Source of the DNA: Nocardioides eburneiflavus
Lineage (GTDB): Bacteria; Actinomycetota; Actinomycetes; Propionibacteriales; Nocardioidaceae
DNA: 64,000 nt
NCBI RefSeq assembly: GCF_004785795.1
Contig: NZ_SRRO01000001.1
Span: 310,001 to 374,000, forward strand
Direction of reading: 5' to 3'
Shown: positions 1 to 8,460 of the stretch, in pieces
Layout: each line of letters opens with the position of its first letter
How positions within the stretch are numbered: position 1 is the stretch's first letter
Made by a program: the position numbers and the translations under genes
Notes under the pieces: model-generated
Seen by the model: only the letters and a program-made list of their open reading frames with translations
Database searches by the model: none
Told to the model about the DNA's origin: nothing

Positions 1-71
1 CCCGTAGGCCTTGCGCTGGGGCCGGGACGAGCAAGACTGGAGTGACACGGCTTCCGAAGGAGATGACCGCC

Positions 72-722
72 GTGATCACCCTCGCCCACGACCTCGAGAG
101 CATCCACCACGACCTCGCGCACCGCCTGGCCCTGGCCGCCGACGCACGACCCGACGTGCGCCACCCGCGCGACCACTACACCGCCATCGACACGTTCCTG
201 GCCGCGGCCAGCCGGCACAACGCCGCGATGGTCGACGCGATCGCGCCACTCGTCCGCCACCTGCCCGGCGGCCACGACCTCGCGCACGAGTTCCTGGCCG
301 CCAGCCGCTCCTACGAGGAGTCCCTCGCCCAGGTGAAGGCCAAGCTGTACGGCTCCACGTTCGCCGTCGGGCGGCCGTGGCCACCCATCTGGCAGGACGT
401 GCGCCACGAGTTCGACCGGGTGCGCGACCTGGAGCGACGGCTCGCCGCGACCCTGCTCGCGACGGAGCCGGACGACCCCCGCGACCTGGGCATGCTGCTC
501 CACCACGCCGAGCTGGCCTCGCCCACGCGACCTCACCCCTGGATCCCCCACCAGGGCGTGGTCGGGCACCTCGCGCGCGCTGTCGCCCGCCGGGTCGACC
601 GGTTCTGGGACGCCGCCGAGGGACGCATGGTCCCCGAGCCGGTGCGCCACCACGACCGCGACCACCAGGGTCCGCTGACCCAGTACCTCCTGGGCGACCC
701 GCACCTCGGGGAGGAGTCATGA
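72..722 (+). CDS. Hypothetical protein, hemerythrin-like helical fold possible
   Basis: This 216-residue protein has no clear catalytic motif. It is rich in His, Asp and Glu on predicted helices, including an HHDLAHRL stretch near the N terminus and an RHNAAM stretch near residue 60. That pattern resembles hemerythrin-type four-helix metal binders, but the full ligand set is not certain. I chose GTG at 72 because GAAGGAG (56-62) sits 9 nt before it, whereas an in-frame ATG at 63 abuts that site and could not use it. The stop lies just before the CBS/DUF294 gene on the same strand, so the two are probably co-transcribed. The gene is real by position and codon bias; its function is unknown. Confidence 0.7.
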   Translation: MITLAHDLESIHHDLAHRLALAADARPDVRHPRDHYTAIDTFLAAASRHNAAMVDAIAPLVRHLPGGHDLAHEFLAASRSYEESLAQVKAKLYGSTFAVGRPWPPIWQDVRHEFDRVRDLERRLAATLLATEPDDPRDLGMLLHHAELASPTRPHPWIPHQGVVGHLARAVARRVDRFWDAAEGRMVPEPVRHHDRDHQGPLTQYLLGDPHLGEES

Positions 723-729
723 TGATGGA

Positions 730-2604
730 GTGCCCCTCAACGTCGAGCTCGCGGAGATCCGGGACTTCCTCGCGTCCCACGCACCGTTCGACTCCCTCCC
801 GGCTGCGGTCCTCGAGTCGGTCCCGCCCCGGCTGAGCATCGGCTACCACCGCCGCGGCACCGTGGTGCTCGCCGAGGGCAGCACCCCCGTCGAGCTGCTG
901 GTCGTGAGGTCGGGTGCCGTCGAGCTCCGCGACCGCGACGGCGAGCTCGTCGAACGGGGGGCTGCCGGCACCTGCATCGGCGGCGCCGCACTGGCGACCG
1001 GGGCACCGCAGCCGGTCACGGTCCACGCGATCGAGGACACCCTGGTCCTGGCCTGCCCGGCCGAGCTGTTCCACCAGCTGCGCGAGCGGCACGCCGACTT
1101 CGCCTCCTTCTTCGAGCACCGCGCCGGACGGCTCCGTGAGGCCGTCGCCCGGCAGCGACGGGAAGGGGCCGGCGCAGAGCGGTCGGTGCTGTCCAGCACG
1201 GTGGGCGACCTCGTGGGCCGGGCACCGGTGAGCGTCCGCGCCGACGCCTCCGTCCTGGAGGCTGCGCGGACGATGTCGGCCGAGCGCATCTCCTCGGTGC
1301 TCGTCAGCGACGGCGAGGTCCTCGTCGGCATCCTGACGGACCGCGACCTGCGCACCCGGGTCCTCGCGGCCGGGGTGGACCCGGAGAGCCCCGTGTCGAC
1401 GGTGATGACGCCGGACCCGGCGACCACCCGCCCCGCCGCCCCGGCCCTGGAGGCCCTGCTCGAGATGGTGCGACGCAACATCCACCACCTGCCCGTGGTC
1501 GACGACGGCCGACCCGCCGGCGTGATCACGGCGACCGACCTCCTCCGGCTCCAGCAGGCGAATCCCGTCTTCCTCGTCGGTGACATCGCCAAGGCCCCCG
1601 ACGTGGCCACGGTCGCGGAGCTGGCGGCCCGGCTGCCGTGGGTCGTCGTCGGGCTCGTCCGGCAGGGCACGTCGGCCCACGACGCCGGCCGGGTCGTCAC
1701 CACCGTCGGGGACGCGATCGAGCAGCAGGTCATCGCGCTCGCCGAGGCCGGCCTCGGTGCGCCGCCGGTGCCGTACGCCTGGCTGACCCTGGGCTCGCGG
1801 GCCCGGTTCGAGCAGGCCCTCGCCCCCGACCAGGACCATGCGCTGCTGCTGCACGACGACTACCGGTCCGACGAGCACGGGCCCTGGTTCGCCGAGCTCG
1901 CCGAGCTCGTCACGCGCGGCCTGGAGACCGTCGGCTACCCCCGGTGCCGCGGCGACAAGATGGCCACGAACCCGATGTGGCGCCAGCCCCTCCACACCTG
2001 GCGCGGGCACGTGGCGCGCTGGGTCGGCACGCCCAGCCCGGAGGCGATCCTGGAGGCCAGCGTGTTCTTCGACCTGCGCCACCAGTACGGCGACCCGGAC
2101 CTGACCGCGGAGCTGGTGGCCGACCAGCGCCGGGCAGCCAGGGGCGCGCCGATCTTCCTCGCCCACCTGGCCGCCGCCGCGGCGTCGCACCACACGCCGC
2201 TCGGCTTCTTCCGCGGCCTGGTGGTGCATCGGTCCGGCGAGCACCGCGACACGCTCGACGTGAAGCGGGGCGGCATCAACACCATCGTCGAGATCGCTCG
2301 CCTGCACGGGCTGGCGTGCGGGTCGGAGGAGGTGTCGACCCTCGCTCGGCTCGAGGACGCCGTGGCGGCCGGACGGCTCAGCCCGACACTGGGAGCCGAC
2401 CTGCGCGACGCGTGGGAGTTCCTCGGTCACCTGCGGCTGCGGCACCAGGTCGATCGGGTCCGCGTCGGGAGGCCGGCCGACAACTGGGTCGACCCGTCGA
2501 CGCTCAGCCACTTCGAGCAGCGCCACCTCAGGGCGGCGTTCGGCGTCATCAGGGCCGCCCAGGGCGGCATCGCACAGCACTACCCCGTGCGTGAGCTGAC
2601 GTGA
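730..2604 (+). CDS. cNMP-binding / CBS-pair / DUF294 nucleotidyltransferase-like signalling protein
   Basis: The 624-residue protein has three recognisable parts: a cyclic-nucleotide-binding fold (about residues 20-135), a CBS pair (about 150-270, with ILTDRDLR and VITATDLL cores), and a DUF294 region related to GlnD nucleotidyltransferases. The last shows the LGSRARFEQALAPDQDHALL signature, with Gly-Ser and Asp-x-Asp positions expected to bind metal and nucleotide. Proteins of this build are cytoplasmic sensors commonly encoded beside sodium:monocarboxylate symporters. It overlaps the downstream exonuclease gene by GTGA, which suggests coupled translation. The start is GTG at 730, 7 nt after the previous stop. 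Which nucleotide it senses cannot be read from the sequence. Confidence 0.88.
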   Translation: MPLNVELAEIRDFLASHAPFDSLPAAVLESVPPRLSIGYHRRGTVVLAEGSTPVELLVVRSGAVELRDRDGELVERGAAGTCIGGAALATGAPQPVTVHAIEDTLVLACPAELFHQLRERHADFASFFEHRAGRLREAVARQRREGAGAERSVLSSTVGDLVGRAPVSVRADASVLEAARTMSAERISSVLVSDGEVLVGILTDRDLRTRVLAAGVDPESPVSTVMTPDPATTRPAAPALEALLEMVRRNIHHLPVVDDGRPAGVITATDLLRLQQANPVFLVGDIAKAPDVATVAELAARLPWVVVGLVRQGTSAHDAGRVVTTVGDAIEQQVIALAEAGLGAPPVPYAWLTLGSRARFEQALAPDQDHALLLHDDYRSDEHGPWFAELAELVTRGLETVGYPRCRGDKMATNPMWRQPLHTWRGHVARWVGTPSPEAILEASVFFDLRHQYGDPDLTAELVADQRRAARGAPIFLAHLAAAAASHHTPLGFFRGLVVHRSGEHRDTLDVKRGGINTIVEIARLHGLACGSEEVSTLARLEDAVAAGRLSPTLGADLRDAWEFLGHLRLRHQVDRVRVGRPADNWVDPSTLSHFEQRHLRAAFGVIRAAQGGIAQHYPVRELT

Positions 2605-3236
2605 CGCCCGACGACCGGACCCCGCTCGACCGGCTGCCCCTCCTGGCGGTGGACCTCGAGACCACGGGGCTCTCCCCCGCCCGGGACGAGGTGCTCGCCG
2701 TGGGATGGGTGCCGGTGGACGGCCTGCGCATCGTCCTCTCCGGCGGCCGGCGCCACGTCGTACGCCGCGACGACCCCGGCGACGCGGTCACCATCCACGG
2801 CCTGACGCACGACGACCTCGAGGAGGGCCGGCCGCTCGCGGAGGTGCTGGCCGAGCTGCGACGCGCCCTGGCGGGACGCGTGCTCCTCGCCCACCACGCC
2901 CCGTTCGAGCTGGCCTTCCTCGACGCGGCACACCGGTCCGTGGGCGAGCGTCCGGTCCTGCCGCCGGCCGTGTGCACCCTCGAGCTCCAACAGCGCCTGC
3001 TGTCCCGTCAGGGCGAGGTCCGCCCCGGGGACCTCCGCCTGTGGAGGGCCCGGGAGCGCCACGGGCTGCCGGTCACGGCTGCCCACGACGCCCTCGGGGA
3101 CGCGCTGGCCTGCGCCGAGCTCTACCTGGCGCAGACCGCCGAGCTGGGTGCGAGCGGACCGCTCAGCCTGCGGGACGTACGCCGCCGCGACCCGTGGGTG
3201 GACCGCCTCAGGTCCTGGTTGCGCGGACGCCGCTGA
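2601..3236 (+). CDS. 3'-5' exonuclease, DnaQ/epsilon-like (DEDDh)
   Basis: The 211-residue protein carries the three Exo motifs of the RNase T/DnaQ superfamily: DLETTGL near residue 18, an AHHAPFELAFLD motif near residue 95, and HDALGDA near residue 160, giving the DEDDh metal-binding set. It should remove 3'-terminal nucleotides from DNA or RNA. It is a stand-alone exonuclease, not a polymerase subunit. It starts at GTG overlapping the DUF294 stop. The association of this exonuclease with a CBS/DUF294 protein and an SSS symporter also occurs in proteobacteria such as Pseudomonas (from memory), so it is probably part of that functional module. Confidence 0.88.
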   Translation: MTPDDRTPLDRLPLLAVDLETTGLSPARDEVLAVGWVPVDGLRIVLSGGRRHVVRRDDPGDAVTIHGLTHDDLEEGRPLAEVLAELRRALAGRVLLAHHAPFELAFLDAAHRSVGERPVLPPAVCTLELQQRLLSRQGEVRPGDLRLWRARERHGLPVTAAHDALGDALACAELYLAQTAELGASGPLSLRDVRRRDPWVDRLRSWLRGRR

Positions 3237-3241
3237 ACGAC

Positions 3242-3276
3242 GTCGACGCCGGGGTGGTGGGCACCCCGGCGTCGAC
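3242..3276. terminator. Bidirectional hairpin terminator
   Basis: A perfect 14-bp inverted repeat (3242-3255 paired with 3263-3276) encloses a 7-nt loop. It sits between the stops of two convergent genes, the exonuclease and the symporter. It has no U-tract, as is common in high-GC actinobacteria. Its position and perfection argue for a shared terminator. Confidence 0.75.
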
Positions 3277-3307
3277 GGTCCTCAGCGTTGCGCCAGTGGA
3301 TCTCGCA

Positions 3308-4989
3308 TCAGTGGATCTCGCCCTGGGCGTGCTTGGCGACGAGCTCGGTCTTGCCGGGGTAGCGGATCTCCTCGACCAGCTCCTGCATGACGGGGCTCGG
3401 CTTCGGGGTGAACTGGGAGACGATGATCGTCACCGCGAAGTTGATCAGCATGCCGATCGTGCCGAAGCCGGTCTCCAGGATCCCGAAGATGCCCTCACCG
3501 TTGCCGTAGATGTCGATCGTCCACAGCATGTAGGCCATCGTCGTGACGAGTCCGGCGAGCATGCCCGCCGTCGCGCCCATGGCCGTGCAGTTCTTCCAGA
3601 AGATCCCGAGCACCAGGATCGGGAAGAAGCTCGCTGCCGCCAGCCCGAAGGCCAGCGCCACCACTTGGGCGACGAATCCCGGGGGGTTGATGCCGAGGTA
3701 GCCGGCGACCACGATCGCGCCGCCCATGGCGATGCGGCCGACCATGAGCTGACGCGCCTCGGTGGCCTGGGGGTTGATCTTCTTGAAGTAGACGTCGTTG
3801 GCGACGGCGCTGGAGATGACCAGCAGCAGTCCCGACGCCGTCGACAGCGCCGCGGCCAGCGCGCCCGCCGCCACCAGGCCGACGATCGGGGCCGGGAGGC
3901 CACCGATCTCGGGCGAGGCGAGCACGATGATGTCGTTGTTGATCAGGATGTCGCTGTAGCTGACGACCGTGTCCGCACCCAGGTCGGCGACAGGGGAGCC
4001 GTCGGCCTGGGTGATCAGGCCGACCTCGGACCACGTGTTGAACCACGACGGCATCTCGCCCAGCGCGGTGCCGTTGACGTCCTCGATGATCTGCAGCTTG
4101 CTGAAGGCCGCCACCGACGGGGCGGTCGTGTAGAGCAGGGCGATGAAGAAGAGCGCCCACAGCGCCGAGTACCTCGCGGCCCGCACGCTCTTGGCCGTGT
4201 AGAAGCGGACGATCACGTGCGGCAGGCCCGCGGTGCCGAACATCAGCGACGCCGTGATCAGCAGCATGTTGAGCATGTTGGTGCTGCCGAAGGCGGCGGT
4301 GTACTCGGGGATGCCGAGCTCGGTCTGCAGCGCGTCGAGCTCCGCGAGGATCGTCCCGAAGCCGACCTGCGGGATCGGCACGCCGGTCACCTTGGCAGAG
4401 ACGGCGAACGCCGGGATCAGGTACGCGATGATCAGCACGGTGTACTGCGCCACCTGGGTCCAGGTGATCCCCTTCATGCCGCCGAGGACGGCGTAGAAGA
4501 AGACGATCGCCATGCCGATGATGACGCCGGTCGTCGGGTCGACCTTGAGGAAGCGGGTGAAGACCAGGCCGACGCCCGCCATCTGGCCGGCGACGTAGAC
4601 GAAGGACACGACGATCGCCGCGACCACCGCCACCAGGCGTGCCGTCTCGTTGTAGCGGTCACCGACGAAGTCGGGGATCGTGTACTTCCCGAACTTGCGC
4701 AGGTACGGGGCCAGGAGCAGCGCGAGGAGCACGTAGCCGCCCGTCCAGCCCATGAGGTAGACGGAGCCGCCGTAGCCGTTGCCCGCGAAGGCGATGATGC
4801 CGGCCATGGAGATGAAGGAGGCCGCGCTCATCCAGTCCGCTGCGATCGCGGCGCCGTTGGCCGGGGCCGGGATGCCTCCGCCTGCGACGTAGAAGCCCGC
4901 TGTGGAGCTGACCCGGCTCCGGTAGGCGACGAAGATGTAGATGCTGAACGTGAGGACCACGAAGACGAGGGTCCAGGTCTGGATGTCGC

Positions 4990-4993
<4 letters not shown>
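3308..4993 (-). CDS. Sodium:solute (acetate/monocarboxylate-type) symporter, large subunit
   Basis: This is a 561-residue SSS-family carrier with about 13 membrane segments. The N-terminal region has the family's FYVAGGGIPAPANGAA and AADWMSAASFISMAG stretches, followed by the conserved MGWTGGY motif. It resembles ActP-like cation:acetate symporters and the DUF4212-linked subgroup, so a short-chain carboxylate substrate is likely but not proven. The start is GTG at 4993, which overlaps the small-subunit stop as GTGA, so the two proteins are probably made in fixed ratio. A hydrophilic tail of about 35 residues ends the protein. A CRP-like site lies upstream of the operon. Confidence 0.9.
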
Positions 4994-5268
<275 letters not shown>

Positions 5269-5349
5269 GGTGACCTCCACTGGCTGACGACTCGGAGCTT
5301 GCGTGTCCAGCAGCGAAACAGCGCTCGTCACAGCGGGTCAAGGCGTGGA

Positions 5350-5365
5350 TGTGAGCGGGGTCACA
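5350..5365. promoter_or_regulatory. CRP/GlxR-type operator
   Basis: The site reads TGTGAGCGGGGTCACA, with both half-sites (TGTGA and TCACA) perfect and the canonical 6-bp spacer. It lies 82 bp upstream of the GTG of the DUF4212-symporter operon and about 200 bp upstream of the divergent membrane-protein gene. In Corynebacterium the CRP homologue GlxR binds this consensus and controls carbon-source genes. Control of the symporter is therefore a reasonable inference. Confidence 0.7.
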
Positions 5366-5464
5366 CTTTTCGGCAAGCGGTCGGAAACCGTCGGCAGGTG
5401 GCGCGGCGAGGCCGGAGAGGGCCGCTCCGGTCGCCCCGCAGCGCCGTTGGTCGCACAGGACCGA

Positions 5465-5501
5465 CCGTTCGTCGCGCGCCGACCCCCCGTTCGTCGCGCG
5501 C
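5465..5501. repeat. Two 15-bp direct repeats, 22-bp period
   Basis: CCGTTCGTCGCGCGC occurs at 5465-5479 and again, perfectly, at 5487-5501. The 22-bp start-to-start distance is close to two helical turns, so both copies face the same side of the DNA. They lie just upstream of the -10 element of the gene at 5564. This fits a regulator binding site, but no regulator can be assigned. Confidence 0.5.
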
Positions 5502-5551
5502 GACGGCACGCGGCCACCGGCCGCCGACGCCCGATCACCCGGACCGTTCCG

Positions 5552-5564
5552 TAGAGTCCCCCCA
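5552..5564 (+). promoter_or_regulatory. -10 element and leaderless start
   Basis: TAGAGT (5552-5557) is separated by six C residues from ATG at 5564, and no ribosome-binding site is present. That spacing would place transcription initiation at or next to the start codon. No good -35 hexamer is visible. Confidence 0.5.
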
Positions 5565-6016
5565 TGACCGCAGCAACGGCGAGGAGTGCAGCCCGAACGC
5601 GGCGCAGGCCTGACCCGGCGAAGCGCCGCCTGGCCGGGGCGGTCGCGATGGTGGCCTTCGGGTCCTTCCTCCCGTGGATCGACACGGCCGTCGGCTCGGT
5701 GTCCGGAGCCCGCGGCGCCGGCCTGTGGACGTTCTACGCCGCGATGCTCGGGCTCGCGGGGGCCCTGGTCCCGATGCGCCGGCTGGCGGCGGTGCAGGCG
5801 GCCGTCTTCGCCGCCGTGGCGGTGGCCGTCCCCGTCTGGCAGGTCGTGCACCTGCTGACCCTGGTCGGGATGAACGGCTGGGTCCCCGGTCCCGGCCTGG
5901 TGCTGGTGCTCGGCGGTGGCGTGCTCGGCGGCAGCGCCGCAGCTCAGCTGTTCCGTGCGCCGGCCACGACCATGAGCACCGGGCCGAGCACCTCCTCGCG
6001 CACCAGGCGCGACTGA
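5564..6016 (+). CDS. Small hypothetical membrane protein with damaged C terminus
   Basis: The 150-residue protein has an Arg-rich N terminus followed by four predicted membrane helices (about residues 25-45, 53-72, 77-100 and 108-128). The last 20 residues or so are Ser/Thr/Arg-rich and lie antisense to the 3' end of the aldehyde dehydrogenase gene, so they probably are not the native tail. No family is recognised. The start is supported by a -10 hexamer 6 nt upstream. The function is unknown. Confidence 0.65.
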   Translation: MTAATARSAARTRRRPDPAKRRLAGAVAMVAFGSFLPWIDTAVGSVSGARGAGLWTFYAAMLGLAGALVPMRRLAAVQAAVFAAVAVAVPVWQVVHLLTLVGMNGWVPGPGLVLVLGGGVLGGSAAAQLFRAPATTMSTGPSTSSRTRRD

Positions 6017-7071
6017 CGCGAGAGCCCGCCGATCACGGTGGGGGCGAACCACCAGCCGTCGCGGTCCAGGACGCTGCCGCCGAGGGCGATGTGGCCACCC
6101 TCGGTGCGGGCGAGGTCCACGTAGCGGCGCACCCGGTCGCGGGCCACGCCCGAGCGCAGGGGCCCGCACATGGTGTCGGGCTTGGACGGGTCGCCGGGCA
6201 CCACCTCCGCCATCGCCTCGACGGCGGAGCGGAGGGCCTCGGCGTAGCGGTGGGGTGGCACCACGACGCTCGCGGGCAGCCGGCACGCCTGGCCGGCGTT
6301 GGCGGCCACCGTCACCGCGGCCGCGGACACCACCGCCGCCAGGTCGGCGTCGTCGGCAGCCTCGATGGTGAGCGGACCGCCGACGTCGAGGCGTACGCGC
6401 TTGCCGGCCCGCTCGGCCGCGACCTGCACGCGCTCGGCCGTGACCGCCGAACCGGTGAACGAGACCTCGTCGACGCGGTCGTCGAGGGTGAGGGTGATGG
6501 CGACGTCGACGTCACGGGTGGCCAGCACGTTGAGGACCCCGCGCGGCAGGACGTCGAGGGCGATCCGACCGAGCTCGATCGCGGCGCTCGCCGCCTCGGG
6601 CGCGGGCTTGAGCACCACGGTGCCCCCGGCCGAGAGCACCCGGCCGACCTCCTCGATCGCCACCGCGAGCGGCGAGGTGGCGGGCGTGACGACGGCCGTG
6701 ACCCCCGCCTCGCCGGGTTGCTCGCCGCGCATCAGGGCGATCGGGGCGTCGAGGTGGGCGGCGCGGAGGGACACCGGCACCCCGGTCTCGGCGGCCATCA
6801 GGGCGGCGAGGTCGTCGGAGCGCTCGGCCAGCGCGGCCTGCAGGCGCCGGATCGCGTCAGCGCGCAGGCCGACGTCGGTGCTCCACTGCGTCGCGTCGAA
6901 GGCGCGCCGCGCGGCAGCGGCCGCCGCGTGGGCCTCCGTGACGCCGGCGTCCGGCACGTCCCAGAGAACCTCGGCGGTCGCGGGGTTGCGGGCGGCGTAC
7001 GTCCACCCCTCCGCCGTCGGCTGCTCCACGCCGTCGATCGGCAGCCCCCGAGACCGGGCGTGCTTGCTCAT
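5944..7071 (-). CDS. Truncated, probably inactive aldehyde dehydrogenase-family protein
   Basis: The 375-residue protein follows the aldehyde dehydrogenase fold: a coenzyme-binding region with VLKPAPEAAS and VSFTGSAVTAERV, and the nucleophile Cys in NAGQACRLP. Two things are wrong. The usual ELGGK motif that supplies the general-base Glu reads DVGGP, and the protein stops right after the EEVLGPVL motif, about 90-100 residues short of normal family length, losing the C-terminal oligomerisation segment. Its end overlaps the convergent membrane-protein gene by 73 bp. It may be a decaying gene or a repurposed NAD-binding protein. GGAG lies about 9 nt before the ATG. Confidence 0.7.
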   Translation of the reverse strand: MSKHARSRGLPIDGVEQPTAEGWTYAARNPATAEVLWDVPDAGVTEAHAAAAAARRAFDATQWSTDVGLRADAIRRLQAALAERSDDLAALMAAETGVPVSLRAAHLDAPIALMRGEQPGEAGVTAVVTPATSPLAVAIEEVGRVLSAGGTVVLKPAPEAASAAIELGRIALDVLPRGVLNVLATRDVDVAITLTLDDRVDEVSFTGSAVTAERVQVAAERAGKRVRLDVGGPLTIEAADDADLAAVVSAAAVTVAANAGQACRLPASVVVPPHRYAEALRSAVEAMAEVVPGDPSKPDTMCGPLRSGVARDRVRRYVDLARTEGGHIALGGSVLDRDGWWFAPTVIGGLSRQSRLVREEVLGPVLMVVAGARNS

Positions 7072-7156
7072 GGGGAGAACTCCATCATGCGACCGGTCCG
7101 GATCCCATCACCCGGTCGTCCGGTTGCCCGCACCCCATGTGACTAGCCTCGACGCC

Positions 7157-7912
7157 ATGCGTGACGACCTCGGTGCCGACGTCCGGCTGGGCGGCCCTGC
7201 GCGACGGGTGGTCTGCCTCGTCCCGTCCCTCACCGAGGCGATCGCGGCGTCCGCGCCGGACCGGCTGGTCGGAGCGACCGACTGGTGCACCCACCCGCCC
7301 GACCTCGACGTGCCCCGGGTCCGCGGCACCAAGAACCCCGACCTCGCCGCGATCCGCGACCTCGCTCCCGACCTCGTGGTCGCCAACCAGGAGGAGAACC
7401 GCGAGCTGGACGTGCGCCGGCTCCGCGACTCCGGCGTCGCCGTGTGGGTGACCCGGATCGAGACGGTCGAGGAGTCGCTGGCGTCGATGTCGCGGCTGTT
7501 CACCGCGGCCCTGGGCCTGGCGGACCCGCCGTGGCTCGGCGAGGCGCGGTCGCTGTGGGCCACCCCGCTGTCCCCGCGGTTGCGCGTGGCGGTCCCGATC
7601 TGGCGCGACCCGTGGATGGTGGTCGGGGCGCAGACCTACACCGACCACCTGCTGGCCCGGGCCGGCCTGACCAACGTGCTGGCCCACGGCCCGACCGCGC
7701 GCCACGGGCGCTACCCCACCCTCACGCCGGAGGAGATCGACGGCGCCGGCGCCGACCTGGTGCTGCTGCCCGACGAGCCGTACGTCTTCACGGCCGACGA
7801 CGGGCCGGAGGCCCTGCGCACGCCGACGCGGCTGGTGTCGGGCCGGCAGCTGACCTGGTACGGCCCGGCGATGGTCGAGGCGCACGCCGTCCTGACCGGG
7901 CTGTCTGGATAG
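7157..7912 (+). CDS. Helical-backbone metal receptor (BtuF/FhuD-like), cytoplasmic
   Basis: The 251-residue protein has the type III periplasmic-binding-protein fold: a VCLVPSLTEAIAA opening, a DLAAIRDLAPDLVVANQEEN motif, and a second lobe with TYTDHLLARAGLTNVL. Such proteins bind cobalamin, haem or siderophores for ABC importers. No signal peptide or lipobox precedes it and no permease or ATPase is adjacent, so this may be an orphan cytoplasmic version. TAGCCT at 7144-7149 lies 7 nt before the ATG, suggesting a leaderless transcript. The B12-dependent mutase two genes downstream makes a corrinoid ligand attractive but unproven. Confidence 0.82.
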   Translation: MRDDLGADVRLGGPARRVVCLVPSLTEAIAASAPDRLVGATDWCTHPPDLDVPRVRGTKNPDLAAIRDLAPDLVVANQEENRELDVRRLRDSGVAVWVTRIETVEESLASMSRLFTAALGLADPPWLGEARSLWATPLSPRLRVAVPIWRDPWMVVGAQTYTDHLLARAGLTNVLAHGPTARHGRYPTLTPEEIDGAGADLVLLPDEPYVFTADDGPEALRTPTRLVSGRQLTWYGPAMVEAHAVLTGLSG

Positions 7913-7923
7913 CCTCCCGTGCC

Positions 7924-8424
7924 ATGACCCGCGACCCGATCAGCGAGGCCCACCGCCAGTGGGTGGCCCACGGATGGGGGGACGCCGCCGACGGGATGGC
8001 GATGGTGACGTCGGTGGTCCGCGCCCAGCAGCTGCTGATGGAGCGGATCGACGCCGTCCTGCGGCCGCGCGGCCTGACGTTCGCCCGCTACGAGGTGCTG
8101 CGCCTGCTGTCCTTCGCCCGCGACGCCGCGATGCCGATGTCGCGGCTCGGCTCGCTGCTCCAGGTGCACCCCACCAGCGTCACCAGCGCCGTCGACCGGC
8201 TCGTCGCCCAGGGCTACGTCGAGCGCGTGCGCAGCGACGAGGACAAGCGGGTCGTACGCGCGGTGCTCACCGACCCGGGCCGCGAGGCGGTCGACGAGGC
8301 GACCGCGGCCCTCAACGGCGCCGTCTTCGAGGCGCCCGGGCTGCCCGGGGGCGAGGTGCGTGCCCTCACCGACCGCCTCACCGCGCTGCGCAACGGCCTG
8401 GGCGACGGGGAGCCCGACAGGTGA
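7924..8424 (+). CDS. MarR-family transcriptional regulator
   Basis: The 166-residue protein has a winged helix-turn-helix: recognition-helix region VHPTSVTSAVDRLVAQGYV and a wing with RVRSDEDKRVVRAVLTDPG, both typical of MarR. An N-terminal helix and a C-terminal helix would form the dimer interface. It lies 36 bp upstream of icmF on the same strand, with a perfect palindrome between the two, so it is probably the local repressor of icmF, perhaps released by an acyl-CoA. TAGCCT at 7910-7915 lies 8 nt before the ATG. Confidence 0.9.
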   Translation: MTRDPISEAHRQWVAHGWGDAADGMAMVTSVVRAQQLLMERIDAVLRPRGLTFARYEVLRLLSFARDAAMPMSRLGSLLQVHPTSVTSAVDRLVAQGYVERVRSDEDKRVVRAVLTDPGREAVDEATAALNGAVFEAPGLPGGEVRALTDRLTALRNGLGDGEPDR

Positions 8425-8434
8425 CTCGCGAGTA

Positions 8435-8454
8435 ATACTAGGAAGTCCTAGTAT
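8435..8454. promoter_or_regulatory. Palindromic operator over the icmF -10 element
   Basis: ATACTAGGA-AG-TCCTAGTAT is a perfect 9-bp inverted repeat with a 2-bp centre. Its right arm contains TAGTAT (8449-8454), a good -10 hexamer placed 6 nt before the icmF ATG at 8461, where no ribosome-binding site exists. A second palindrome, ACTCGCGAGT (8424-8433), adjoins it and overlaps the marR stop. A dimeric MarR protein bound here would block RNA polymerase. Confidence 0.75.
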
Positions 8455-8460
8455 CTCCTC

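Noticed and set aside
1..71. 3' end of a gene at the left edge
   Set aside because: The first 71 bp hold early stops and no codon bias or motif sufficient to call a gene.
76..2580. An 834-codon minus-strand open frame opposite the CBS/DUF294 gene
   Set aside because: Shadow of the well-supported plus-strand genes; low-complexity translation.
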